The notes: a model not told the origin generated them from the letters alone. A stretch of 64,000 nt of DNA from Bog-473 sp963804055 (GCA_963804055.1 CAWDOU010000013.1:682001-746000); one strand, 5' to 3'. Positions 34,715-43,709 are shown, numbered from the stretch's first letter. Numbers and translations: made by a program.

Positions 34715-36190
34715 CTACTTGCGTCCGCGGTAGAGGGCGCGGGCCCCCGACGCGTCCTTGTTCAACCGCTTGGTCAGGTGCAGCCCCTCCAAGAGGAACT
34801 CGAGCGCGCTCGCCATGAGGGCGGGCGACTCGGACTCGGCCGCCTCGGGGCCGGCCAGCTTGCGGGTCGGCGGCTCCAACTCGGGCACGTCGGCCAGCAC
34901 GGCCAGGTAGGCCGACGACGGGAGGTCGTCGCCCACGTGCACCACGACCTGCTCGTGGAAGGCCGCCACGATCGCCTGCGGGTCGTCGAGCGTGACCCGG
35001 CGCCGGAACACGGCCAGGGTGGCGGCGGCCACCAGCTGGGCCACCACCTCGTCCTCGTGGCCCTCCTCCATGGCCTCGACCTCGATCTTGCCCTGGGTGG
35101 AGGGCACCAGCGCCGAGAGGTCGCTGATGCGCGGCACCGCCACCGGCTCGCCGGTGCGCAGGGCGCGCCGCACGGCGGAGGCGACGAGCGTCTCGTAGTT
35201 GGCGATGGAGAGGCGGACCGAGACACCGCTGCGCTGGTTGAGGTGCGTGCTGCGCCGGGCCAGCTGGCTGATTTCGGCCACGACCTCCTTCATGAAGCCG
35301 GGCACGGTCACCGGCACGCCGGCCGTCGGCAGGTCGGCTTCGCCCTCCATGATCTTGACCTCGGTCATGGTCTCGAACGGGTAGTGCGTGCGGATCTGCG
35401 CGCCGAAGCGGTCCTTGAGTGGGGTGATGATGCGGCCGCGGTTCGTGTAGTCCTCCGGGTTGGCCGTGGCGACGAGCGTGATGTCGAGCGGCAGCCGGAT
35501 GCGGTGGCCGCGGATCTGCACGTCGCGCTCTTCGAGGATGTTGAGCAGGCCGACCTGAATGCGCTCGGAGAGATCCGGCAGCTCGTTGATGGCGAAGATG
35601 CCGCGGTTGACGCGCGGGATGAGGCCGTAGTGCAGCGCCAGCTCGTCGCTCAGGTAGCGGCCCTCGGCGATCTTGATCGGGTCCACCTCGCCGATGAGGT
35701 CGGCGATGGAGGTGTCGGGCGTGGCCAGCTTCTCGCCGTAGCGCTGCGAGCGGTGGACCCAGGTGACCGGCGTGGCCTCGCCGAGCTCGTCCACCCGGTC
35801 GAGGGCGAAGCGCGACACGGGGTTGTAGGGGTCGTCGTTGATCTCGGAGCCCTCGACGACGGGCATCCACTCGTCGAGCAGCCCGACCATGGAGCGGATG
35901 ACGCGGGTCTTGGCCTGGCCCCGCTCGCCCAGGAGGATGATGTCGTGGCCCGCCAGAATGGCGTTCTCCAGCTGGGGCACCACGGTGTCCTCGAAGCCGA
36001 GCACGCCGGGGACGAGGGTCTCGCCCGCCGCAATCAGCTTGGCCGTGTTGCGCCGCATCTCCTCGGCCACCGGCACCGACTCCCAGCCCGACGCGCGAAG
36101 GTCGGCGATCGATCCGGGGAGGTCGGCGGGGGGCGCCAGGCCGCCGGGGCGGGGGGTCGCGGAGGGGTCGAGGGAGGAGGGGCCAGCCAT
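34715..36190 (-). CDS. MoxR/magnesium-chelatase-type AAA+ ATPase
   Basis: 491 residues, with a hydrophilic N-terminus and then the AAA+ core. Seen: Walker A LGERGQAKTR at about 87, Walker B IFAINELPDL, sensor 1 LVATANPEDY with arginine finger PLKDRFGAQIRTHYPFE, and a C-terminal lid (SANYETLVASAVRRALRTG). The Gln in the P-loop (GQAKT) is normal for this clade. It is cotranscribed with the VWA gene downstream. It probably acts as a hexamer with the VWA protein to remodel a client, as in MoxR and ChlI-ChlD systems. The client is not evident. Confidence 0.88.
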   Translation of the reverse strand: MAGPSSLDPSATPRPGGLAPPADLPGSIADLRASGWESVPVAEEMRRNTAKLIAAGETLVPGVLGFEDTVVPQLENAILAGHDIILLGERGQAKTRVIRSMVGLLDEWMPVVEGSEINDDPYNPVSRFALDRVDELGEATPVTWVHRSQRYGEKLATPDTSIADLIGEVDPIKIAEGRYLSDELALHYGLIPRVNRGIFAINELPDLSERIQVGLLNILEERDVQIRGHRIRLPLDITLVATANPEDYTNRGRIITPLKDRFGAQIRTHYPFETMTEVKIMEGEADLPTAGVPVTVPGFMKEVVAEISQLARRSTHLNQRSGVSVRLSIANYETLVASAVRRALRTGEPVAVPRISDLSALVPSTQGKIEVEAMEEGHEDEVVAQLVAAATLAVFRRRVTLDDPQAIVAAFHEQVVVHVGDDLPSSAYLAVLADVPELEPPTRKLAGPEAAESESPALMASALEFLLEGLHLTKRLNKDASGARALYRGRK

Positions 36191-36199
36191 GGACGAAGC

Positions 36200-37120
36200 C
36201 TAAACCTTGGGTTCGGGCAACGGAGCGGCGTACGGGGACGCCGGACGACCACCCAGCAGCTGATCCGCCAGGGCCCGGGCGGGTCGGGCCAGCGCGCGGT
36301 CGCCCCGCTGGGCCAGGGCGACGGTGCGGCTCAGCGTGGGCGCGGCGAACGGGATGCCGACCAGCGACCCGTCGGCGGGAAGCGCGATGGCCGGCACCAC
36401 CGCGGCGCCCAGCCCGGCCGCGACGAAGGAGAGGACGCCCGCCATCTCCGCCCCCTCGCTGACGAGATGCGGTTCCACCCCCGCCTCCTGGCAGGCCGTC
36501 AACGTCACGGCGCGCAGGTCGTAGCCCTCCCGGAACATCACCAGGTCGAGCCCGTCGAGGTCAAGCACGCGCACCCGCTGGCGGCGGGCGAAGGGGTGGT
36601 CGGGCGCGGTGGCCAGGACCAGGGGGTCGTCGAACAGCGGCGTGGTCACCACCAGCGGATCCGTCACCGGCAGCACGACCATCGCCAGGTCGACCTCGCC
36701 CGCCGCCACCTGGGGCACCAGCTGGTGCGAGCCCGCCTCCACCACCGAGAGGTCGATGCCCGGGTGGCTGGCGTGGAAGGCGACCAGGGCGGGTGCCAGC
36801 GCGCTGGTGATGAGACTGGGGGTGGCCCCGACGGACAGGCGGCCACGGGCCATGCCCGAGATGGCCCGAGCCTCGGCCCCGGTGGCCTCCACGTCGGCCA
36901 GGACCCGCTGCATGAAGGGCAGGAGGGCGGCGCCGTCGGGAGTCACGGTGACGGGACCCTGCCCGGGGCCCCGGTTGAAGAGCACCACGCCGAGCTCTCG
37001 CTCCAGCAGGCGGACCTGGCGCGAGAGTGAGGGCTGGGCCAGGTGCAGTCGGGCGGCGGCCTGGGTGAAGCTCTGTTCCTCGGCCACGGCCAGGGCGTAC
37101 GCCAATTGGTGCAGCTGCAC
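36200..37120 (-). CDS. LysR-family transcriptional regulator
   Basis: 306 residues from GTG 37120. Residues 1-60 are the winged helix-turn-helix (QLHQLAYALAVAEEQSFTQAAARLHLAQPSLSRQVRLLERELGVVLFNR), followed by the two-lobed substrate-binding domain (RLSVGATPSLITSALAPALVAFHASHPGIDLSVVEAG). It lies divergent from the succinate dehydrogenase operon, with a 25-base palindrome abutting its start codon and a -10-like TAGGCT inside it. It probably represses its own gene and controls sdh. The effector is unknown. Confidence 0.9.
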   Translation of the reverse strand: MQLHQLAYALAVAEEQSFTQAAARLHLAQPSLSRQVRLLERELGVVLFNRGPGQGPVTVTPDGAALLPFMQRVLADVEATGAEARAISGMARGRLSVGATPSLITSALAPALVAFHASHPGIDLSVVEAGSHQLVPQVAAGEVDLAMVVLPVTDPLVVTTPLFDDPLVLATAPDHPFARRQRVRVLDLDGLDLVMFREGYDLRAVTLTACQEAGVEPHLVSEGAEMAGVLSFVAAGLGAAVVPAIALPADGSLVGIPFAAPTLSRTVALAQRGDRALARPARALADQLLGGRPASPYAAPLPEPKV

Positions 37121-37145
37121 TCTTCAGAGCCTATCGCTCTGAAGA
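37121..37145. promoter_or_regulatory. 25-bp inverted repeat (LysR operator candidate)
   Basis: Perfect 9-base arms TCTTCAGAG and CTCTGAAGA flank a 7-base spacer. It directly abuts the LysR start codon (37120). On that strand TAGGCT at 37133-37128 is seven bases before the GTG, so the operator would cover the -10 of a leaderless lysR message. The sdh promoter begins 18 bases downstream. Confidence 0.65.
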
Positions 37146-37162
37146 TCATGCTCTTTATGTCT

Positions 37163-37192
37163 TTGACGTGTTGCGAGGGCGGATCGTATGGT
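37163..37192 (+). promoter_or_regulatory. Predicted sdh promoter
   Basis: TTGACG (37163-37168), an 18-base spacer and TATGGT (37187-37192) give a good sigma-70-type promoter about 75 bases before the sdh operon start, downstream of the LysR operator candidate. Confidence 0.55.
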
Positions 37193-37269
37193 CGCGGCGT
37201 CGGACGCGCCGTCCCGCGAGACGCGGAGGCAGCGCCCCACATCCCAGAGCAGGCACGCAGGAGGTGCGA

Positions 37270-38097
37270 GTGACGACGACGGTCGACAGCGCGACCACGA
37301 CGCCGGTGGTGATCGGGGCGCCACGGGGAGGACCCGACGTCCCGACCCTGCGCAAGGACGGCTGGTGGGTCGAGCCGCTGATCACGGCCTCCATCCTGCT
37401 GGCCTTCGTCATCTACTCGACCTGGGCCGCCTTCGTCGGGAAGAACTACTACGCCGGCGCCGACCTGCACCGCGACCTGATCTCGCCCTTCTACTCCCCC
37501 TGCATCGCCAACAGCTGTGTGCCGGGGAGCCACACCTTCGGGACGCTGCCCTTCTGGAACTACTCGCCGGCGCTGCTGATCCTCATCTTCCCGCTGGGCT
37601 TCCGCCTCACCTGCTACTACTACCGCAAGGCCTACTACCGGTCCTTCTGGCTGTCGCCCCCGGCCTGCGGCGTGGCCGACGCGCACGGCAGCTACACGGG
37701 CGAGACCCGCTTCCCGCTGATCCTGCAGAACATCCACCGCTACTTCTTCTGGCTGCTGCTGATCTTCAACTGCATCCTCACCTACGACGCCATCCTGGCC
37801 TTCCGCCAGCCGGGGCTGGGCATTGGCATCAGCGTCGGGACGGTGGTGCTGTGCGCCAACGCCGTCTTCCTCTGGCTCTACTCGCTGTCGTGCCACGCCT
37901 GCCGGCACTTCTGCGGCGGGCAGGTGAAGTCCTTCGCCAAGCACCGCACGCGCTACAAGCTGTGGAAGTTCGTGACACCGCTCAACGCGCGGCACATGCG
38001 CTTCGCCTGGATCAGCCTCTTCGGCGTTGCCCTGTGCGACCTCTACGTGCGGCTGGTGGCCAGCGGGACCATCCACGACCCGGGTTTCCACTTCTAG
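37270..38097 (+). CDS. Succinate dehydrogenase membrane anchor subunit (mycobacterial Sdh1 type)
   Basis: 275 residues from GTG 37270 behind GGAGGTGCGA. About five membrane helices are visible (PLITASILLAFVIYSTWAAF, ALLILIFPLGFRLTCYYY, YFFWLLLIFNCILTYDAIL, ISVGTVVLCANAVFLWLYS, MRFAWISLFGVALCDLYVRL). The Cys/His-rich loop SCHACRHFCGG lies between helices 4 and 5. This single large anchor, followed directly by sdhA and sdhB, matches the Rv0249c type rather than the two-subunit SdhC/SdhD. It carries electrons to quinone. Four bases separate it from sdhA. Confidence 0.85.
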   Translation: MTTTVDSATTTPVVIGAPRGGPDVPTLRKDGWWVEPLITASILLAFVIYSTWAAFVGKNYYAGADLHRDLISPFYSPCIANSCVPGSHTFGTLPFWNYSPALLILIFPLGFRLTCYYYRKAYYRSFWLSPPACGVADAHGSYTGETRFPLILQNIHRYFFWLLLIFNCILTYDAILAFRQPGLGIGISVGTVVLCANAVFLWLYSLSCHACRHFCGGQVKSFAKHRTRYKLWKFVTPLNARHMRFAWISLFGVALCDLYVRLVASGTIHDPGFHF

Positions 38098-38101
38098 GCC
38101 G

Positions 38102-39940
38102 ATGACGACATCCGCGCCCACGCCAACGGCCGACTTCGAAACCCACGACTACGACGTCATCATCATCGGCGCCGGCGGCTCCGGCCTGCGCGCCGCCATC
38201 GAGGCCAAGGAGCGCGGCCTGCGCGTCGCCATCGTGTGCAAGTCGCTGCTCGGCAAGGCGCACACGGTCATGGCCGAAGGCGGCATGGCCGCCGCCATGG
38301 GCCACGTGTGGAAAGAGGACAACTGGCAGGTCCACTTCCGCGACACCATGCGCGGCGGCAAGATGCTCAACAACTGGCGTATGGCCCAGATCCACGCCCA
38401 GGAGGCGCCCGACCGGGTCTACGAGCTCGAGCGCTGGGGAGCGCTGTTCGACCGCACTGCCGACGGGCGCATCACCCAGCGTGACTTCGGTGGCCACCGC
38501 TACGCCCGCCTGGCCCACGTCGGCGACCGCACCGGCCTGGAGCTGATCCGGACCCTGCAGCAGAAGGTCGTCTCCATGGGCACGGACGTCTTCATGGAGA
38601 CCAAGATCCTGCGCCTGCTCCCCGACGCGGAGGGCCGCATCTCGGGTGCGGTCGGCTACAAGCGGCCGACCGGCGAGATGGTCCTCTTCACCGCCAAGGC
38701 GTTCGTGCTCGCCACCGGATCGATCGGCAAGTCGTGGAAGTACACGTCGAACTCGTGGGAGTCCGTCGGTGACGGGCACGCCATGGCCATCTGGGCCGGG
38801 GCCGACGTCATCGACATGGAGTGCGTGCAGTTCCACCCGACCGGCATGGTGTGGCCGCTCTCGGTGCGCGGCATCCTGGTGACCGAGGGCGTGCGCGGCG
38901 ACGGTGGCGTGCTGCGCAACTCCGAGGGCACGCGCTTCATGTTCAACTACGTGGCCGACATGTTCCGGGCGGAGACGGCGGAGACCGAGGAAGAGGCCGA
39001 CGCCTGGTACGACGACCACATCAACTATCGCCGCACGCCGGACCTGCTCCCCCGCGACGAGGTGGCAAGGGCCATCAACTCCGAGGTGAAGGCGGGACGG
39101 GGCAGCCCGCATGGCGGGGTCTTCCTCGACATCGCGTCGCGCCGCACACCCGAGTACATCCGGCGCCGGCTGCCCTCCATGTACCACCAGTTCATGGAGC
39201 TCGCCGGCGTCGACATCACCGCCGGCCCGATGGAGGTCGGCCCGACCTGCCACTACATGATGGGCGGCGTGCGCGTCGACGCCGAGACACAGGCCGCCAC
39301 CGTCCCGGGCCTCTTCGCCATCGGCGAAGTGTCGGGCGGCATGCACGGCGCCAACCGCCTGGGCGGCAACTCGCTCTCGGACCTCATCGTCTTCGGCCGC
39401 CGCGCCGGTATCGGCGCGTCCGACTTCGCTGAGGGCCGCGCCGGTTCGCCGACCGTCGACGCGGCGGCGGTCACCTCGGTGATCGACGAGGCCTTCGCGC
39501 CCTTCGGCCGTGAGAACGGGTACAACCCCTACGACGTCCACGAAGAGCTGCAGGAGACCATGCAGGCGCTGGTGGGCATCATCCGCACGGGGCCCGAGCT
39601 CGAAGAGGCGTTGGTCAAGCTGGAGGAGCTCAAGGAACGCACCTCCAAGGTGCAGGTGAAGGGGGGCCGGGCCTACAACCCGGGGTGGAACCTGGCCACC
39701 GATCTGCCGTCGATGATCACCACGTCCATCGCCGTGGCGCAGGGTGCGCTGAACCGCAAGGAGTCGCGAGGCGGGCACACGCGAGAGGACTTCCCGGGCC
39801 CTGACCCCGAGATGGGCAAGGTCAACTTCGTGCAGCGTCAGACGGCCGAGCACGGATACCTGGCCCCGATCGCCATCGGGCCCGAGCCGCTGCCCGAAAT
39901 GCCACCGGAGCTGCGCGCACTGTTCGAGGAGGCCAAGTAG
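38102..39940 (+). CDS. sdhA: Succinate dehydrogenase flavoprotein subunit
   Basis: 612 residues. Seen: dinucleotide fold VIIIGAGGSGLRAAIEAKERG, the covalent-FAD His in KAHTVMAEGGMAAAMG, the active-site segment QFHPTGM, the catalytic-region TEGVRGDGGVLRNSEG, and HGANRLGGNSLSDLIVFGRRAG near residue 420. It oxidises succinate to fumarate at the inner membrane. ATG 38102 follows the anchor gene by four bases, and sdhB starts two bases after its stop. This is a single transcript in the order anchor-A-B. Confidence 0.95.
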   Translation: MTTSAPTPTADFETHDYDVIIIGAGGSGLRAAIEAKERGLRVAIVCKSLLGKAHTVMAEGGMAAAMGHVWKEDNWQVHFRDTMRGGKMLNNWRMAQIHAQEAPDRVYELERWGALFDRTADGRITQRDFGGHRYARLAHVGDRTGLELIRTLQQKVVSMGTDVFMETKILRLLPDAEGRISGAVGYKRPTGEMVLFTAKAFVLATGSIGKSWKYTSNSWESVGDGHAMAIWAGADVIDMECVQFHPTGMVWPLSVRGILVTEGVRGDGGVLRNSEGTRFMFNYVADMFRAETAETEEEADAWYDDHINYRRTPDLLPRDEVARAINSEVKAGRGSPHGGVFLDIASRRTPEYIRRRLPSMYHQFMELAGVDITAGPMEVGPTCHYMMGGVRVDAETQAATVPGLFAIGEVSGGMHGANRLGGNSLSDLIVFGRRAGIGASDFAEGRAGSPTVDAAAVTSVIDEAFAPFGRENGYNPYDVHEELQETMQALVGIIRTGPELEEALVKLEELKERTSKVQVKGGRAYNPGWNLATDLPSMITTSIAVAQGALNRKESRGGHTREDFPGPDPEMGKVNFVQRQTAEHGYLAPIAIGPEPLPEMPPELRALFEEAK

Positions 39941-39942
39941 CC

Positions 39943-40770
39943 ATGACCGACACCCAGACCGGTACGGACGCCAACGCAAGCGCCCAGGCCGCTGCCGGCG
40001 ACGCCACCGTCACCATGCGCGTCTGGCGGGGGGACGACGAGGGCGGCGAGTTCACCGACTACGTCATGCCCGCCGTCGAGGGCGAGGTGGTGCTCGACGT
40101 GATCCACCGCATTCAGGCTTCCGACGCGCCGGACCTGGCCTGCCGCTGGAACTGCAAGGCCGGCAAGTGCGGGTCATGCTCGGCCGAGATCAACGGCCTG
40201 CCCCGCCTGATGTGCATGACCCGCATGGACACATTGCCCGAGGGTGAAGCGGTGACGGTGGCTCCGATGAAGACGTTCCCGATCATCCGTGACCTCGTGA
40301 CCGACGTCTCCTTCAACTACGAGGTGGCCAAGACGGTGCCGGCCTTCAAGCCCGGGCCCGAGCCCGAGGGCGGCTACCGCATGCAGCAGATCGACGTCGA
40401 GCGCGGCCAGGAGTTCCGCAAGTGCATCGAGTGCTTCATGTGCCAGGACGTCTGCCACGTGATCCGTGACCACGAGGACAACAAGCCAAAGTATGCGGGC
40501 CCCCGCTTCTTCATCCGCTTCGCCGAGCTCGAGATGCACCCGCTCGACGTCAACGACCGCCGGGAGCTGGCGCACGACCGCGGCCTCGGGATGTGCAACA
40601 TCACCAAGTGCTGCACCGAGGTCTGCCCCGAGCACATCAAGATCACCGACAACGGCATCATCCCGATGAAGGAGCGCGTGGTCGACGCCCGCTACGACCC
40701 GGTGGCCTGGCTCGGGCGCAAGATCACGGGCCGTTCCAAGAAGACGGCCGAAGAGGCCTCCGCCGGCTGA
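39943..40770 (+). CDS. sdhB: Succinate dehydrogenase iron-sulfur subunit
   Basis: 275 residues. All three cluster motifs are visible: [2Fe-2S] CRWNCKAGKCGSCS plus a later Cys (PRLMC), [4Fe-4S] CIECFMCQDVC, and the third centre CNITKCCTEVCP. An N-terminal Ala/Thr-rich extension precedes the ferredoxin fold (VTMRVWRGDD). It transfers electrons from FAD to the anchor subunit. It is the last gene of the sdh operon; an SCP2 gene follows after 82 bases. Confidence 0.95.
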   Translation: MTDTQTGTDANASAQAAAGDATVTMRVWRGDDEGGEFTDYVMPAVEGEVVLDVIHRIQASDAPDLACRWNCKAGKCGSCSAEINGLPRLMCMTRMDTLPEGEAVTVAPMKTFPIIRDLVTDVSFNYEVAKTVPAFKPGPEPEGGYRMQQIDVERGQEFRKCIECFMCQDVCHVIRDHEDNKPKYAGPRFFIRFAELEMHPLDVNDRRELAHDRGLGMCNITKCCTEVCPEHIKITDNGIIPMKERVVDARYDPVAWLGRKITGRSKKTAEEASAG

Positions 40771-40852
40771 ACGGGACGCTCCCCGGCCTGCCCGCCCGGG
40801 TCGAGCCGGGGCTGCACCGACACGCCGCCTCCGACAGGAGCAGACTCTCGCC

Positions 40853-41332
40853 ATGCCCCGCTACCTCTCGCCCGAGTGGGTGGAGTCATTCGACGCCGCA
40901 CTCGGCGCGCTCGACCTGCGCGACGCCGTCGCCGCGGCCGGGGCCGGATCGCTGGCCGCCGCCGACGGCACCTTCAGCGTGGTCCAGATCGTCACCGGCG
41001 TGCCCGACGACGTCCAGGGACCGGGTCAGGCGGCGGGCGGGGACGTGCACCTCGTCCTCAACGTGGCCGACGGCCGGGCGCGCCTCGGGCTCGATCCGGG
41101 CGGGACCACCAACGGCACGGCGACCATCGTGCTCGGCTACGCCGAGGCACTGGCCATGGCCCGCGGGGAGCTCGACCCGGCCGATGCCCTCGCGGCGGGA
41201 CGCGTGCGTGTGCGGGGCGACCTGGCGGCGTTGGTCGCAGGCCAGGACGTGCTGGCCGAGGCGGCGGCCCGGCTCGGGACGGACCTCGAGGGGCTGACGG
41301 ACCCGGTGGACCCGGTCGACCCGGGCTCCTGA
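40853..41332 (+). CDS. SCP2 sterol-binding domain protein
   Basis: 159 residues. It opens PRYLSPEWVESFDAAL, then the SCP2 fold (FSVVQIVTGVP, VHLVLNVADGRARLGLDPGG, ATIVLGYAEALAMARGELDPADALAAGRVRVRGDLAALVAGQDVL). Proteins of this family bind acyl-CoA, sterols or other lipids in a hydrophobic tunnel. It carries an Asp/Pro-rich C-terminus. An SDR gene follows after eight bases, so the two are probably cotranscribed, perhaps in lipid metabolism. Confidence 0.83.
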   Translation: MPRYLSPEWVESFDAALGALDLRDAVAAAGAGSLAAADGTFSVVQIVTGVPDDVQGPGQAAGGDVHLVLNVADGRARLGLDPGGTTNGTATIVLGYAEALAMARGELDPADALAAGRVRVRGDLAALVAGQDVLAEAAARLGTDLEGLTDPVDPVDPGS

Positions 41333-41340
41333 CCCTGCCC

Positions 41341-42159
41341 GTGGCCTTCCCCGGCGCCCCTGCCTCCACCCGGCCCCCGGACTTCGGCGGGCGCTACCAG
41401 GGCCGGGTCGCCGTCGTCACGGGAGCCTCGTCGGGCCTCGGCGCTCAGCTCTCCTTGGACCTGGCCCGCGCCGGTGCCACCGTCTTCGGCCTGGCCCGCA
41501 CGACCGAGCGCCTCGACAAGCTGGCGACCGACCTGCGCACCTTCACGCCGGGATCGGCGACCTTCACGTGCGATGTCGCCGACTCCACCGCCCTCCGACG
41601 GGTGCTCGACGAGGTGACGGCGGCCCACGGGCCGGTCGACCTGCTGATCAACAACGCGGCGCAGGACCCCGGCATCCGGTTGGTCGACATCACCGAGAAG
41701 GATTTCCGGCGCACCTTCGACGTGAACTTCTTCGCGCCGGTCGCCGCCACTCTCGCCGTCCTGCCCGCCATGCTCGAGCGAGGCCGGGGCACGGTGGTCA
41801 ACGTCTCGTCCGACGGCGGGCGCCTCCCCTCTCCCGGGCCCGGGGCCTACCCCTCCTCCAAGGCCGCCCTTTCCGCCTTCACCGAGTCGATCTCGTTCCG
41901 GGTGGGGCCCAAAGGGGTCCACGTCCACGTGGTGTACCCGGCCTTCATGGCCACGGAGCTGGGACAGGGCGCCCTGGAGCGGGGGCTGCGCCGGCCGCCC
42001 CGTCTGACGACCCGGAGCGTCGAGACCGTGTCACGCCGGATCCTGGCCCGGGCCGGGGGCCCGTCGCTCGAAATCAGCGTGTCCGGGCTGATCGACGCCG
42101 CCATGGTGTTCCGCTCCCTGCTCCCCGGGACCTACCACCGTCTCCGCCGTCACTGGTAG
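41341..42159 (+). CDS. Short-chain dehydrogenase/reductase
   Basis: 272 residues from GTG 41341. It is a classical SDR: cofactor loop VVTGASSGLGAQLS, DVADS, the NNAA segment (LLINNAAQDP), Ser in NVSSDGG, and YPSSK (Tyr-x3-Lys) with the expected spacing. Substrate and cofactor preference are not determined; AR in the position after strand 2 (LARTTERL) suggests NADP(H). It lies eight bases after the SCP2 gene. Confidence 0.87.
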   Translation: MAFPGAPASTRPPDFGGRYQGRVAVVTGASSGLGAQLSLDLARAGATVFGLARTTERLDKLATDLRTFTPGSATFTCDVADSTALRRVLDEVTAAHGPVDLLINNAAQDPGIRLVDITEKDFRRTFDVNFFAPVAATLAVLPAMLERGRGTVVNVSSDGGRLPSPGPGAYPSSKAALSAFTESISFRVGPKGVHVHVVYPAFMATELGQGALERGLRRPPRLTTRSVETVSRRILARAGGPSLEISVSGLIDAAMVFRSLLPGTYHRLRRHW

Positions 42160-42324
42160 CCCGGGCAACGCCAGGTGGTGCGGTGCGGCACCGGGCCAGG
42201 AGGGCACGGGAGGGGGCGAGGCGCCCCTACGCTCGTCCGGCTCGCCGCCTGAGCAAACGCCGCGTGACGGCAGTATCGTTTCGGCACCGGCTCGCAAAGG
42301 TCGGGCCGGTGGTAGGAGGACGAC

Positions 42325-42537
42325 GTGCATCAGCCGATCGACGACCACTTCCTCTTGAAGTACCGGGCCCTGCTGGACGCCGAAGACCTGGCGTTCGACG
42401 AGCTCGAGCACGCATGCGAAGACGGGGACCGCATGCAATTCGACAAGGACATGGTCGATTGGCAGAACGCTCTCGAGCACAAGCTCATCTTCCTGGCGAA
42501 CGCGGGGATCGAGGTCAGGCTGCCCGTTCTGGGCTAG
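42325..42537 (+). CDS. Small hypothetical protein (70 aa)
   Basis: GTG 42325 follows GGTAGGAGGACGAC, a strong ribosome-binding site. The product (HQPIDDHFLLKYRALLDAEDLAFDELEHACEDGDRMQFDKDMVDWQNALEHKLIFLANAG) is acidic and predicted helical, with a single Cys. No family is recognised. A second short gene follows 76 bases downstream on the same strand. Confidence 0.6.
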   Translation: MHQPIDDHFLLKYRALLDAEDLAFDELEHACEDGDRMQFDKDMVDWQNALEHKLIFLANAGIEVRLPVLG

Positions 42538-42613
42538 CAGTGCAGGCGGCCGACCGGCCGCAGCAGACGCGACCATCACCCGCCCTTCGCCGCGACGCGA
42601 CGAGGATGGTGGA

Positions 42614-42880
42614 GTGCCAAAGTCATCTGAGAAGAACGCCTCCTCCGCCGCATTGAACGGAGCGAAGCCCCGGGAGGCTCCCGGCGTGGTCGCGCCGTCG
42701 AGCCGCGTGAACGTCGCGTTCCCGTTCTCACAGATCAAGCTGGAAGAGCCCAGCAAGGAGCTGGCGGAGTTGGCGGCGCTCGTCTATGACCTGGTCGGAG
42801 CGATGGCCGAGTGGGTCCCCGAGGACCGGCTCGACGAGCTGCGGGACCGGGCGCAGGCCCTGCGGGAAGCCTTGCGCTGA
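42614..42880 (+). CDS. Small hypothetical protein (88 aa)
   Basis: GTG 42614 is the only plausible start and lacks a strong ribosome-binding site. A Ser/Ala-rich N-terminus is followed by a compact helical part (SRVNVAFPFSQIKLEEPSKELAELAALVYDLVGAMAEWVPEDRLDELRDRAQALREAL). I do not recognise a family. Codon use with G/C third positions supports coding. It converges on the TetR gene. Confidence 0.55.
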   Translation: MPKSSEKNASSAALNGAKPREAPGVVAPSSRVNVAFPFSQIKLEEPSKELAELAALVYDLVGAMAEWVPEDRLDELRDRAQALREALR

Positions 42881-42948
42881 ACGTTGCCTCGGGCGGACGC
42901 CACTGGCGTCTTCCCCGAGGCCACACCGAGGCCATCACTCCGAGGCCA

Positions 42949-43695
42949 TCACTCCAGCCCGATCGCCTCCGCCCTCTGCGCGATGGCGGCTTCGAAGAGC
43001 AGCTCGGGTGCCAGCACGGTGTTGCGCCAGTGGCCGAAGACCTCGAGGCTGATCGCTCCGACGATGGTGGTCCACGCTTCGAGCGCCGACACGACCGTCT
43101 CCGCCGGCAACCCCGGCAGGAGCCCCTCGCTGACCGGCGTCACGGCGGCGCGCAGCTCGTTCGAGACCGGCGGCCGTCCGTCGTCGACGCGAAGCCGTCC
43201 GGCGAGTTGGGCCGCGACCAGGGGACGCACCAAGGCCAGCGCGATCCTGGCATAGGGCTCGACCGTGGCCTCGGGAGCCTGGTACCCCGGGACCGGGGTG
43301 CCGAAGATCAGCCCCCACTGATGCGGGTGCTCCAGCGCCCACCGCCGCAGGGCGCGCGGCACCGACAGCCAGCGCTCGGCCTCGCCCGCATCCCCACCGG
43401 GCCGCGCCGCGCGCTCCGCGTCGTCGGCCGCATTCTCCGCCTCGGCGGCCAGCGCCTCGTAGGCGTCCAGGATCAGCGCACTCAGCAACGCGTCCCGCCC
43501 GTCGAAGTACCGGTAGAGCGCCGACGGGGCCATCCCCAGATCCCGGGCGATGGATCGAAGGGACAGGGCGGCCGCCCCCTCGCGTGCGACATGGGCGCCG
43601 GCCACCGCGAGGATCTCGGCGGTCATCTCCTCCCGGACCCGCTCGCGGGCGGTACGTGGGGCGGAGACTGCGGGGACCGTTGTGGGCGATGACAT
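42949..43695 (-). CDS. TetR-family transcriptional regulator
   Basis: 248 residues from ATG 43695. The N-terminal helix-turn-helix reads VREEMTAEILAVAGAHVAREGAAALSLRSIARDLGMAPSALYRYFDGRDALLSALI, followed by a C-terminal ligand domain of the WHG type (WLSVPRALRRWALEHPHQWGLIFGTPVPGY). It is divergent from a Ddn-family reductase gene, with three palindromes in the 70 bases between. It probably represses that gene and itself. The ligand is unknown. Confidence 0.9.
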   Translation of the reverse strand: MSSPTTVPAVSAPRTARERVREEMTAEILAVAGAHVAREGAAALSLRSIARDLGMAPSALYRYFDGRDALLSALILDAYEALAAEAENAADDAERAARPGGDAGEAERWLSVPRALRRWALEHPHQWGLIFGTPVPGYQAPEATVEPYARIALALVRPLVAAQLAGRLRVDDGRPPVSNELRAAVTPVSEGLLPGLPAETVVSALEAWTTIVGAISLEVFGHWRNTVLAPELLFEAAIAQRAEAIGLE

Positions 43696-43709
43696 GAGGC
43701 AAGTCTGAT

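Noticed and set aside
32501..37030. A plus-strand open frame of about 1500 codons.
   Set aside because: It lies antisense to the VWA, AAA+ and LysR genes and encodes His/Arg/Gly-rich sequence without domains.
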